From: Perkinsus chesapeaki
Lineage: Eukaryota; Perkinsozoa; Perkinsida; Perkinsidae
Direction of reading: 5' to 3'
Length of the DNA stretch: 26,304 bases
NCBI GenBank assembly: GCA_013115145.1
Contig: JAAPAO010000510.1
Coordinates: 1 to 26,304, forward strand
Of this stretch, positions 17,965 to 26,304 are shown piece by piece (positions within the stretch are counted from its first letter, which is position 1; each line of letters begins with the position of its first letter). The notes under the pieces were generated by a model. It did no database searches. It had not been told where the DNA came from and saw only the letters and a list, made by a program, of their open reading frames with translations. A program made the position numbers and the translations under genes.

Positions 17965-19933
17965 GTTCACCTCGATGTCGAAGCGTCGTCCTCCACATGG
18001 AGGCCAGGTGTTGCAGCATCCCGTGCTGGCTGCCGCCGGAGTAGCCGCATGCCCTTTCCTCGCCTGGGCGGCAGGCGATCTATTTTGCCGGAGACTGCGG
18101 GAATCAAGAAAGTCCCAAAGGCGTTCGATTGGAGAAATGTCAGTGGAGTGACAAGCTACAAGAGCTGGGATAAAAACCAAGTTAGTTCGATCTTCTCTAT
18201 CCATCACCGAACCCTTGCTCAGCATATTCCCCAGTATTGCGGATCTTGCTGGGCGCAGGCAGTGACGTCTATGCTGTCAGACAGGATCAATATACAGAGA
18301 AACGGTACCTGGCCCCCGATTAATTTAGCTCCGCAGGTGAGAGGGTCAATACGGAAGTTCAGCTGCCACCTTAGTCAGCTTGAGTTATATGACTTAACAA
18401 TTGGGACTGCCAAGCACGATGCTTTCAGAAACTCATAAAATCGGGCTCGTAGTAGTCGCTGCTGCTCCCGAGTAGCCGCATGTGAATATCCAAACAATAT
18501 TCCTCTCTCTACTGGTTGCTTTATCTTTCTCGTTTACTTTCAAGTGCTCATAATATGGTACTAAAATCAAATATCCGAATCATAGAGTTGCCGGATACTC
18601 ATGCCGAATGAGTCGTTTCCGAAATCCAACGTTTCCGAAATCCAACGAACGAGTCATTCTGCCGGGAAGTTTCTGGCAGAACGGAGAATAGCTTTTATAA
18701 CTGGCATGCATAACCTTACTTCACAGCAAAAGGAGTTACAAACCATGAACTGTAAATGCGATGACAGTGCACCGATAAGCACCATGCAAAGAACCCGGGC
18801 AAAACCAACAAGGGGAATACGTTGGTCTTATCATGAATATAGCATATATAATACTCTTGTTTATGCTGGATCTAGCAAGGCTGAGATCTTTCCTGGGTCA
18901 TCAATGGAAGATTATCTCCACCGAACCATAGCCCACTGGCTTTGACTCGGCTGCAGTGACGCCGATCTTAATAGAACAGCCGCCTCGTTCCATCCTCACA
19001 ACCCGAAGTTCAGGTTTTGATCAACTGCGAGTACGGTGGAAGTTGTGAAGGAGGGAATCCTTATGAAGCGTAAAACTCGCTCGTCTGCGGCTACTTGATT
19101 GTGCCCGGCTTCTTAGGCTAGCCGAGATCAAAGAGCATGGCTTACCCGATCAAACCTGTCAAGCTTACCTGGCTAAAGATACTAACAAATGTGATGATAT
19201 TGACTATTGTGAAGAATGTTTCGGCGGGAACACTCCCGATACGCTATGGCCCGGCACTTGTCACGCTATCAAAAAGTAAGCCCAACAACGCCTTCACTTG
19301 GTGCAAGCTTCAAGCTGTGGATATGCCGTTTACCCTCGCAGATATAACAAGTGGTATCTGAGCGATTTCGGCAATGTTGAGGGAGCTGAGGATATGAAAA
19401 AGGAGATATTCGACCATGGGCCAATATCGTGCGGGATCTTCGCCACGGAGAAGTTCGAAGCCTATGAAGGAGGAGTAGGTATAATGACACTTACTTTTTA
19501 TCATAGTTGGCTCAGGTATTCGAGGAGAGCAGTGTGGAGTTGGTTAATCATGAGATCTCAGTGGCTGGCTGGGGAGTTACCGATAAAGGCGTTGAGTGAT
19601 GAACCGTCGGTGTGTTAGATCGATCAATATATTTACGTTCAGATACTGGATAGGGAGGAATAGTTGGGGCACTTATTGGGGAGAAGATGGATGGTTCAGA
19701 ATAAGGATGCATGATAATAATCTCAACATCGAGAGCCAATGCTATTGGGGGATACCCACGTCCGCCAAACCCGCGCACGGAAGTAACGTGGAGCTTGTGC
19801 TGTGAACAAGCTATTCATGACGATGCTGATGACTATGAGGTAAATGTTTCAATTCTGGCTTTTCATTTTCGCACGTATTTGTTCGGTTGCGTTCGTTAAT
19901 AATTCTGAATAGGAATTTCTAATACCCAGTTGA
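17965..19933 (+). CDS. Cathepsin X/Z-type cysteine protease, unit 2
   Basis: Second C1A unit. Exons 17965-18180, 18223-18336, 19014-19069, 19117-19275, 19342-19474, 19516-19595, then either 19643-19805 (TGA) or, by a donor at 19783, 19643-19782, 19811-19839 and 19913-19933 (acidic tail ending EFLIPS). Both endings keep phase. KAFDWRNV marks the mature start; [13 protein letters not shown] carries the oxyanion Gln, HIP mini-loop and catalytic Cys; then [41 protein letters not shown] (catalytic His) and YWIGRNSWG (Asn). All active-site residues are intact. No signal peptide or convincing start codon precedes the first exon ([15 protein letters not shown]), unlike unit 1. Its phase-0 acceptor fits the optional donor at 17819, so it may be the second domain of one precursor. 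The intron 18337-19013 is very long. Confidence 0.88.
18337..19013 (+). other. Oversized 677-nt intron within cathepsin unit 2
   Basis: It lies between the exon with catalytic Cys (ending LAPQ at 18336) and the exon starting VLINCEYGG at 19014. Other introns in the two cathepsin units are 40-66 nt, apart from one of 141 nt. It contains an open frame of 114 codons from ATG 18601 to TGA 18945 on the same strand, with no recognised domain, and the repeat at 18606-18659. It could carry a small insertion, an intron-nested gene or an extra exon. Confidence 0.7.
18606..18659. repeat. Tandem 16-bp duplication flanked by imperfect inverted repeat
   Basis: GTTTCCGAAATCCAAC occurs twice in direct tandem (18615-18630 and 18631-18646). 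The pair is bracketed by GAATGAGTCGTT (18606-18617) and AACGAGTCATTC (18648-18659), inverted copies with one mismatch. It lies at the start of the intronic open frame in cathepsin unit 2. Confidence 0.9.
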
Positions 19934-20129
19934 GTCTGTGGATCGGCAAGTCGAACTCGGCTCAACTCACTGTAGATGCCATGCGACCTCAAAACTGATG
20001 TGAATGTACCAGACTTCCGGTCTCAGCCAGGGAGCGCCCTCTCGGCCAAATCATTGCTTAAGCGCTGGTATGATCAGTTGGCATGGATCCATGGCAATGT
20101 AAGAGACTGATAGTCACGTAGCGGAGTTC

Positions 20130-21477
20130 ATGTCGAATCAGCTGCTTGGGCATCCCTTACATAGGAGTCCGACTCGCGGGTTCACTGAAGAGGCGGAAAT
20201 ACCACATCGCGCTCAATCCCGGTCAGATCGAGTTGAATTTTTCACCAGCAACGGAAGAGACAGTCGATCATTCCAACGAAAGGCATCTCCCAAGCCCAAA
20301 GCGCGACAGAAAAGCCCGAACACATCCCCTGCGCACACGTACGTTCTTGACGAGGTCGAACCGGCGGAGGAAGATACTAAAGATGCGCAAACGGTCGAGG
20401 AATCGCCCAATAGGCCAGTGAACGACGAGGCAGACGAAACTGCAAATGGTTTCACGGAAGAAAACGGTGCCGCCGACTTTTCGAAGGAAGAGCCGATGGA
20501 AAAGCTTCCGGACTTGGGATTGAAAGAGGGCCCGGGACCACACTTCTCGGTATTTGTGAAGCCCAGGCCAATTGAGGTTCTGAAGGAAGTACCGGAGGTG
20601 TCTGTGATTGAAGAAAAGTGTAAACAATCTAACAGTCTCATTTTGCAAGAGGGACAATTAAAGCACTCCATCGCCAACGACATAGCTCGGTTGCGTACTG
20701 TTATTGACTCTTTATTGCCTAGACCTCATATTGAAGGATATGATAAAGTGTATATAACGAGGTCTGGATGGGAGCTACGCCGATCACAATTGCACCACTC
20801 CAAGCCGAGAGGGGGAAGTTGCGTTCATGTGTTTGATGTCGTTCCTCTTGACAACATCACACTTCTGCATGACGGTAAGTCATGCTCACACGAGTGGGTA
20901 ATTATCCTCTATTTCCAGTGCTGGAACTGCAGACAACCTTCCACATCAACCTGATCAATCACTACCGCGACAAACTGCTGCCAGTTCTTGGCAACTGTTA
21001 TGCGTCGCTGGAATGTTCCCATGAGAGACTCAGCAAGGAAGGTGTTCTGAAAGTCAACGTCCATGTGAGATACGCTCAAGCTTGGTCGCCCAGGATCCTT
21101 CAGGTCGACACGTCATTCACAGAGTCGGCTGTTGAGAATTTCAGGGCTGCATGGATGAAACTGCTACTTATGCTGGCCATTGTTAAGGTAGGCCAAAAAG
21201 TGAGCTGAGGATTGTAGAAATGTTACCTTTGCCGAGGGCGAGTCACACTCGATTGTCATAAACGGTTTTTTGTCATGCCCGCCTGCAGGATGAATGTTTT
21301 GAGTGGTAGTCATTTTTACAGGTTGATAGTGAAAGAGCTGAGCGGCAGGATGCTCACGTGTTGGACGTCCGTATCGCCACGGGAGAATTGAGTTCAACTG
21401 AAGATTCTCTCGAGATAGCCTTGAGCTCTACGATAAGGAAAACCGTCGAAGCTTCTATATCAGTATTCCCGGACTGA
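20130..21477 (+). CDS. Hypothetical 389-residue protein
   Basis: No family recognised. Exons 20130-20874, 20919-21187, 21322-21477; donors GTAAGT and GTAGGC, phases close to 390 codons ending TGA. The first about 150 residues are polar and probably disordered (SPKPKARQKSPNTSPAHT, many Glu/Asp). The C-terminal half looks folded: ANDIARLRTVIDSLLPRPH, GYDKVYITRSGWELRRSQ, LQTTFHINLINHYRDKLLPV, VLKVNVHVRYAQAWSPRILQ, AWMKLLLMLAIVK, VLDVRIATGEL. No signal peptide or membrane span. A paired-frame effect gives long antisense frames over exon 1, rejected as shadows. A lineage-specific regulatory or cytoskeletal protein is possible; there is no evidence for a function. Confidence 0.75.
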
Positions 21478-21631
21478 CACGGCCAAGTCTGCTCAACATT
21501 CAGTTATTTGCAATCAACGGCTTGAACACTCTTTTCGTTGATGTCGTTCTCGCTCTGTCGTTTGCACAATTACTACTGTATTTCAGAAAGCTTTGCGTTA
21601 CATTCAATAATATCCCCTTTGCTAGTCACAT

Positions 21632-22378
21632 ATGGACTGTAACAAGGCTTCCGATACCTATTACGAACGAGCAAGTCTTCTGAACGAAACACGCGAAAAC
21701 ACGACAGTGTAAAGTGGCGCAAACGCAGGAAACACACTTGTGGCTGCAGGTTTGGTCGGCAGGGAGGGATGAGTCGAGTTTTGTGTGGGAACTGTGATCG
21801 GTCGAGTCTTTGCATCTGATATACTGACTCGAAACTGGCGAGGATGGGAATTCATTTCGAGTAAAGATGGCGATGGTCAGGCCACCAACTCTGAGCTACA
21901 AGCCAGGATCTTTTACAGAGCATTGCTACATGGTGAAGCAGAAGAAATAGAGAGCACTAGCCTTGTAGCGACAATACGGAGGTCCAGGAGAGATTCAAAA
22001 GATTCGTGACCAAAGCAGTTGCTAACTTAGACACTCCCGACTGGAGGCCGAAGAAACCGGTCGAGATGTATGGACTGTCGCCAAAATCGAGTTCCACTAC
22101 GAGCAAGATTGTTAACCGTTGACCAAGTACCGACTCCAAACTGCGCTCTGAGGCACAGTACAATTCTCAACCTGCCGACTGTGTCGAGTACGTTGAGCTA
22201 CCAAGCAGCATGCACCTTTACATTGGTCGCTAGTTGGACCAGAAATGATACCGAGTTAGACTCGCGGTAGGTGACACCGTCCATTGCCGAGGAGTTCAGG
22301 CAAAACAGCACGCTGAAAGTCGGGCATGTCCTTCACCGTATTTCGATATTGAATTCAGAGATATCTTGTTTACTTTGA
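21632..22378 (+). CDS. Hypothetical 167-residue protein with a 7-nt microexon
   Basis: No family recognised. Proposed exons 21632-21708, 21750-21777, 21843-21932, 21961-22110, 22153-22225, 22260-22266 and 22300-22378; phases close to 168 codons ending TGA. The protein starts MDCNKASDTYYERASLLNET and includes KMAMVRPPTLSYKPGSFTEH, EVQERFKRFVTKAVANLDTP, DWRPKKPVEMYGLSPK, CVEYVELPSSMHLYI and STLKVGHVLHRISILNSEIS. No signal peptide or span. Introns 21933-21960 (28 nt), 22226-22259 (34 nt) and 22267-22299 (33 nt) are among the shortest here. The microexon is required to keep the last exon in frame. The gene converges on the TAF8-like gene, whose stop lies 48 bp away. Confidence 0.55.
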
Positions 22379-22426
22379 GAAGCTGGGCATCGTGACAAAC
22401 GCAACCAACAGAAGTTGTACAGAAAT

Positions 22427-23654
22427 CTATCTTGCTATTCGTATGCGACCAACTCCTGGTCGTTTGGGAGGCGAAACCCTTTCCCCTTTGACCACATCGG
22501 CCTGTTCATCATCAGCACTTTCACTTACTTTACTGTCGGCCTTTTCCGTCTTTCCTTGCACGGCGGCTGCAAAGGCCTGAAGGCGGCGGAGCATACGACT
22601 TGACGTTTGTGCATCGGACCTACCTTAGCTTCAGCCGTCTTCTCATTCTCATCAGCTCCTTTCTTATCGGGTTGAAGCTTCCCAGAAGATATATTCTTCT
22701 GAAGTTCGGTATAGCCCTTAACGATCTCACGGTTCAACCATGAAGGGAAATGCGCCGGTACCAGTGGCTTAGCTGGCCCTGAGTTCGCATCGTCGGACCT
22801 ATCAAAGTTAATTCCGACCTCCTCGTTCAACAGCTCATTTACCCTTTCCCGGTTTGATAGTTATCATCTGGTCTGATAGTGGGCATTGAAGGTTGTGGCA
22901 GGGCTTGTGGTATAAGACCCCTTGGTGAGCATAGCAATGAGCGCGTGATCTCATCACCAGTTAGCTGTGGACACTCCAACAAAGCATCTACCGAGCACGA
23001 TGCTATGCCCTCGTGAGATGAACCATAAACCTACCGCTTCCTCTATTTGGGCGTTTGTTGGACGAGCCGGTTGCCGGGTTTATCAGCTCGATTTGGCATT
23101 TACGCTTCAGGCGGCGATTGATTGCACCAGACATATCAGCCGTAGAGGATCTCGAGAAGTTGGAGGCCGCCGCGATATCCATAACACCTGGAATGATGGT
23201 AAAGAATACTCATTCGTGCCTTCCTAGTAGCCTCACCAATCTCATGTCGATTACTAGCAGTAGCCAGAGCAGCAGCCGTTGCTCCTACGGTCTCAGCTAC
23301 GTACCTAGAATAACAGCTCTAGTGTAGAACCCGTCAATAATAGATGGAGAACAACCGGTGGGTGGTTTGAAATGTGGTGAGATAATCTCACTGAGATTTA
23401 ATAATAAAAAGAAGGCAGGCTACAAACCACTGGACTAGTAAAGCGAGGAAAGCTTTTCTGTCAGCTCCTAGGCGTATCCAAGAGGACAGGGCTCACTTCT
23501 CGACAACAGTAGCCATGAGATCAAGAGCCCTCTCCTCCACAGTCACATCAACTGCTGAACCAAAACCTGCATCCGCTGATTCAGCTGCTGAAGCCAAAGC
23601 TAAGCAGCACACCCTACGGATGACAGAATGGCACACTGCGGGGTCAACGGACAT
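22427..23654 (-). CDS. TAF8: TAF8-like TFIID subunit with N-terminal histone fold
   Basis: Putative subunit of TFIID, the general transcription factor that recognises core promoters, acting in the nucleus. Minus-strand exons 23654-23497, 23304-23237, 23187-23035, 23002-22843, 22798-22624, 22576-22427; phases close to 288 codons (287 residues), near human TAF8's size. Residues 1-85 fit a histone fold of the bromodomain-associated (BTP) class: helix 1 CHSVIRRVCCLALASAAESA, helix 2 ERALDLMATVVEKYVAETVG, and ASNRHEIGVMDIAAAS, where the R-H-E-I-G-V-x-D loop precedes helix 3. A Pro-rich middle (PRGLIPQALPQPSMPTIRP) and LVPAHFPSWLNREIVKGYTE follow, then a Lys/Glu-rich tail. TAF3 or another BTP protein is an alternative. 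The Met start has no competing upstream ATG. It follows the IQ gene on the same strand by 141 bp. Confidence 0.7.
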
Positions 23655-23795
23655 TTAAAATGAATGATGGCTCCCTAGAGCAAAAGACGACATAAGCGAA
23701 CGTCTCAAGTAGCCCATCCGAATTACTCAAGACTAAGACACTTTCAGACGGTAGAAAAATACATCAGTATTTGGGAAGGCAATTTACATCATGAC

Positions 23796-26204
23796 TCACA
23801 AACCAGACAGGCGTTCATTATCCCTCTCATCCTCCTCTGCCTTCTGCTGTTGTTCCATAAATACTCTCACAGACTCCTGTGCATTCAGCGGATGCTTCTG
23901 CTTCTTTACCGGACTTGTCCAACTAGCAACGCCTTTAAGATTCGGTATCCTACAACAGGGGCAGTTAAGGTATTGAAATCATAACCAACCAGCCTACCTT
24001 CTTCGATGCGGTCTCGACCAAATACCAGCTGTCGGTTTAGCAATCAATTTGGGGAGAAGTGTTCGGCCAATATTTGGAGAGGATGCTTCATCTGAGTGCG
24101 GAGGGAACCATGCATTTTTCTAATTCTTTACCGTGATGTACTGAAGGTGTCGGGGTTCTCCAAGCAGCAATGGCAGAGCCGCCGTTCGGAGCTATCGGAG
24201 GCAGAGCTACGACCTAATGACGAAAGCTCCACTTCGACCAGCGGTGGCGACCGATGGTGTGGCACGGCTAATTGCGGATGATCAGATACTAAGGGACCGA
24301 CAGTCAAATACGGTTCTAAATGCAAGAAGCCTCTTAGCTGTTCTCCAGCTCTTCGGAGTACACTCAACCTACTTGTCCGGAAGATGACATCTCAACCGTA
24401 GGAGTGAAGCTCCTCTGGCTACTAGCTGTCGTGTCCGGCCTCGAATGGGGGCTCTGGTCAGCACTTGACAACAAGGGAGGGAATCGCCAAGTAGTTGTGT
24501 TCGTGTTGTTGTTCATGACCCTTGTTCCGACATCCTGAGGAGGAATGCATGCATGGACTGGAATACCGGAGTCGGCCAGGTTACCGGTAGCGAGGCTGCC
24601 CCAGCTGCCTCAATGCTCGGTGCCATCGAGATGCCAATTTTGGTGGAAAACTAAACGAGATGGCACTCTCATCGGCGAGTGACTAGGCGATCCTCACCAA
24701 GGATGATATCCGTTCTTCCGCTTCGATGATGTCGCTTAAATCCACTTCACCCATCCCATCGTTGATACCATCCGAAACAGCAGACAACGGTCGACTGTGA
24801 ACCCTTTGGTATCTAGTCATACTCGTCAAGATGGGCAAATAAGAGGACTCCCTCACCGCTGGAATTGGCGATGGCCGCGGAAGACAGCCTGGATCTTTAC
24901 AGCAGCACTGTGCTTCACGGTGTGTTCTGCCTTGACACTTATGCGACATCGACTACCGCGGAAGCAAGATTGGATCTGTCGAGAAATCAGCTGCGTATCT
25001 CCGGAACCTTTGATGCCACAATAGATTTACGTGATACCATATATACGTGCTGTCGTCCACTTATGTTGGCAAGGGACGAGAAATTCTCCAAATTTTTCTC
25101 ATTTTATGTTTGTTATTTCCTGTAGCGAATCGCTGAGGAAAAGTAGGGCTTGGCTGACCACGGACGACATTGCAATTCCACCAATATGGAATAACAACAT
25201 ATTACTCACGGAGCTCACCTTCAGTATCCCCTCCAGAGCGGTGAGGTAACGTAGCCTGCCATGATAACCTCGCCAAAGTGCTTGTAGTCGCCTGGCTGCA
25301 TGCCTTCGTCTCTGAGGCCTTGGTCATCATCATCCCTGCAGTTGGAATTACCCACCTCATCTCGACGTCTCCGCACTCCACGAGCAATAGTCGTCACAGC
25401 CCCGTCCGCCTTCCGCCACCACAGGCTCGGGGCCTCCTCGTCGGACATCCAATAGCACCTCAGGGGACGGTCAAGTGTCGTTTTATGGAAGCCCTACTCT
25501 CTCAGCTCTCCACTCTCGGCATCCTTAATGGCCATATGACAGCGGTTTCGGCGGACAGCCTTCAAGTAGCTGACGGCGAGTGAAGATGGCAACAATGTGC
25601 TAACAAAAGCTCTACATTCTGTAGGCCCTGGATTCGTGCATTGCTCGCATCATCCTCCTCCCTTCCATCTCCCGCTAAGCACGACGGCTTCCTATCACCC
25701 CCTTCCGTGTTGGCATACCCGATCCTCCATACGTTGAGCTGCGGAGTGATCATCTTCAGCAACCATTGAATTCCTCTCCAGATGTTGTAGTCGTATCCAC
25801 TCCCTTGCTGCATTGTCGGCCGCTTTCATCGCCCTCCTCTCAAATGCAAGCTCTCGCTGTTGGGCCTCCAACGCTGAGACGCACTAGTTTCAAGCCAATG
25901 GGATAAATACCGCTTGGCTTTACTACTAGAAAGTGGGGTTCGAGGAACAGGAGCCCCGAGCTCAGAGCCCTATCAGTAGGCTTACCCAGCTGATAGGCTT
26001 CCCATTGCCGGCACCTTGAAGCTATTCCATCTTCCCACCCCATCCTACGCCTCTCCTGAACCATTAACGATACCTAAAAAGCCATAAAAAGTCTAGGAGT
26101 CTAGCAGACCGCATCACATGGAGAAGGACCAGGGAGTCTTCCTCTGCCATCTTTTGGAGTTCACGACGCCGCATTCGACTAGAAGTGAGGTCAGACTTCA
26201 ACCG
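23796..26204 (-). CDS. IQ-motif (calmodulin-binding) coiled-coil protein, 5' partial
   Basis: Probable calmodulin- or centrin-binding protein. Minus-strand exons, 5' to 3': 26204-26130, 26073-25986, 25873-25719, 25674-25616, 25569-25498, 25458-25356, 25311-25219, 25132-25078, 25007-24857, 24794-24698, 24650-24585, 24534-24373, 24337-24290, 24213-24132, 24091-23998, 23949-23796 (TGA); phases give 517 residues. The start is beyond 26204, as that exon is entered in phase 0 after an acceptor. The N-terminal part is helical (QRELAFERRAMKAADNAARE). Three IQ motifs are clear: RLQALWRGYHGRLRY, RQIQSCFRGSRCRI and AAVKIQAVFRGHRQFQR; TTIARGVRRRR is a weaker one. The C-terminal part is Ser/Pro-rich and ends EEDERDNERLSGL. 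Similar arrays occur in myosin necks and axonemal or centrosomal proteins. Joins at 25132-25007 and 24337-24213 are the least certain. Confidence 0.75.
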
Positions 26205-26256
26205 CTAAATAACAAACCTCGGCTACGCTTCCAGGGTTTTCGCCAGGCGTATGGGG

Positions 26257-26302
26257 CGCGCCTACAGGGGCGGGTTTGGGAACCCACCCTTCCCTAGGCG
26301 CG
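26257..26302. repeat. Nested GC-rich hairpin at right edge
   Basis: Outer arms CGCGCCTA (26257-26264) and TAGGCGCG (26295-26302) are exact inverted copies. Inside, GGGCGGGTT (26268-26276), loop TGGG, and AACCCACCC (26281-26289) pair with one mismatch. It lies just upstream of, or in an intron near, the first visible exon of the IQ gene. Confidence 0.85.
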
Positions 26303-26304
26303 TG

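Noticed and set aside
17737-18225. 162-codon minus-strand open frame
   Set aside because: Antisense to the end of cathepsin unit 1 and the start of unit 2.
20213-20683. Long minus-strand open frames (156 and 129 codons)
   Set aside because: Antisense to the acidic first exon at 20130-20874, whose frame continues in phase through two introns.
22415-22603. Plus-strand frame with a hydrophobic stretch
   Set aside because: Antisense to the last exon of the TAF8-like gene, which is supported by five matching introns.
1-26304. Bacterial features: operons, Shine-Dalgarno sites, CRISPR arrays, IS elements, tRNA and rRNA genes
   Set aside because: None seen. Pervasive GT-AG introns and eukaryotic protein families rule out a prokaryotic reading; no CRISPR-like regular spacing was found in the only tandem array (2410-2556).

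Overview
This is a gene-dense eukaryotic nuclear window. Almost every gene is cut by GT-AG introns, mostly 40-50 nt long, and reading frame is kept across dozens of them when exon phases are checked by hand. Protein families include cytosolic HSP70, an RRM/RS splicing-type protein, an FkbM methyltransferase, sushi (CCP) proteins, a kelch receptor-like protein, cathepsin X-type cysteine proteases, a TAF8-like histone-fold protein and an IQ-motif protein. Compact genes, tiny introns, secreted sushi/kelch proteins and tandem papain-family proteases suggest a unicellular alveolate, most like a perkinsid. That assignment is an inference; no marker in the window proves it.

Layout: an HSP70 start (1-106, minus) faces an RNA-binding SR-like gene (524-2788, plus) across a 417-bp divergent spacer. 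Then come Cys-rich exons (3503-3869) and an FkbM methyltransferase exon (4325-5095), probably one gene split by an intron that holds a perfect 25-bp palindrome. From 5410 to 10194 four plus-strand genes follow closely: a secreted sushi protein, a small unknown, a single-pass sushi membrane protein, and a single-pass kelch membrane protein with a Lys/Glu-rich tail. Three unknown multi-exon genes fill 10301-15628. A 52-residue membrane protein (15841-15999) converges on a minus-strand gene (15980-16294).

Two cathepsin X-type units (16456-17842 and 17965-19805 or 19933) lie head to tail. They may be separate genes or one two-domain precursor. Two more plus-strand unknowns (20130-21477, 21632-22378) converge on two minus-strand genes: a TAF8-like TFIID subunit (22427-23654) and a long IQ-motif/coiled-coil protein (23796-26204, 5' end outside the window).

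The most interesting features are the run of putative surface receptors with intracellular tails, the possible tandem cathepsin precursor, two oversized introns carrying repeats and palindromes among otherwise tiny introns, and a phase-supported 7-nt microexon. Exon borders were worked out by hand from GT-AG signals, phase and protein continuity. Where a border is uncertain the entry says so.
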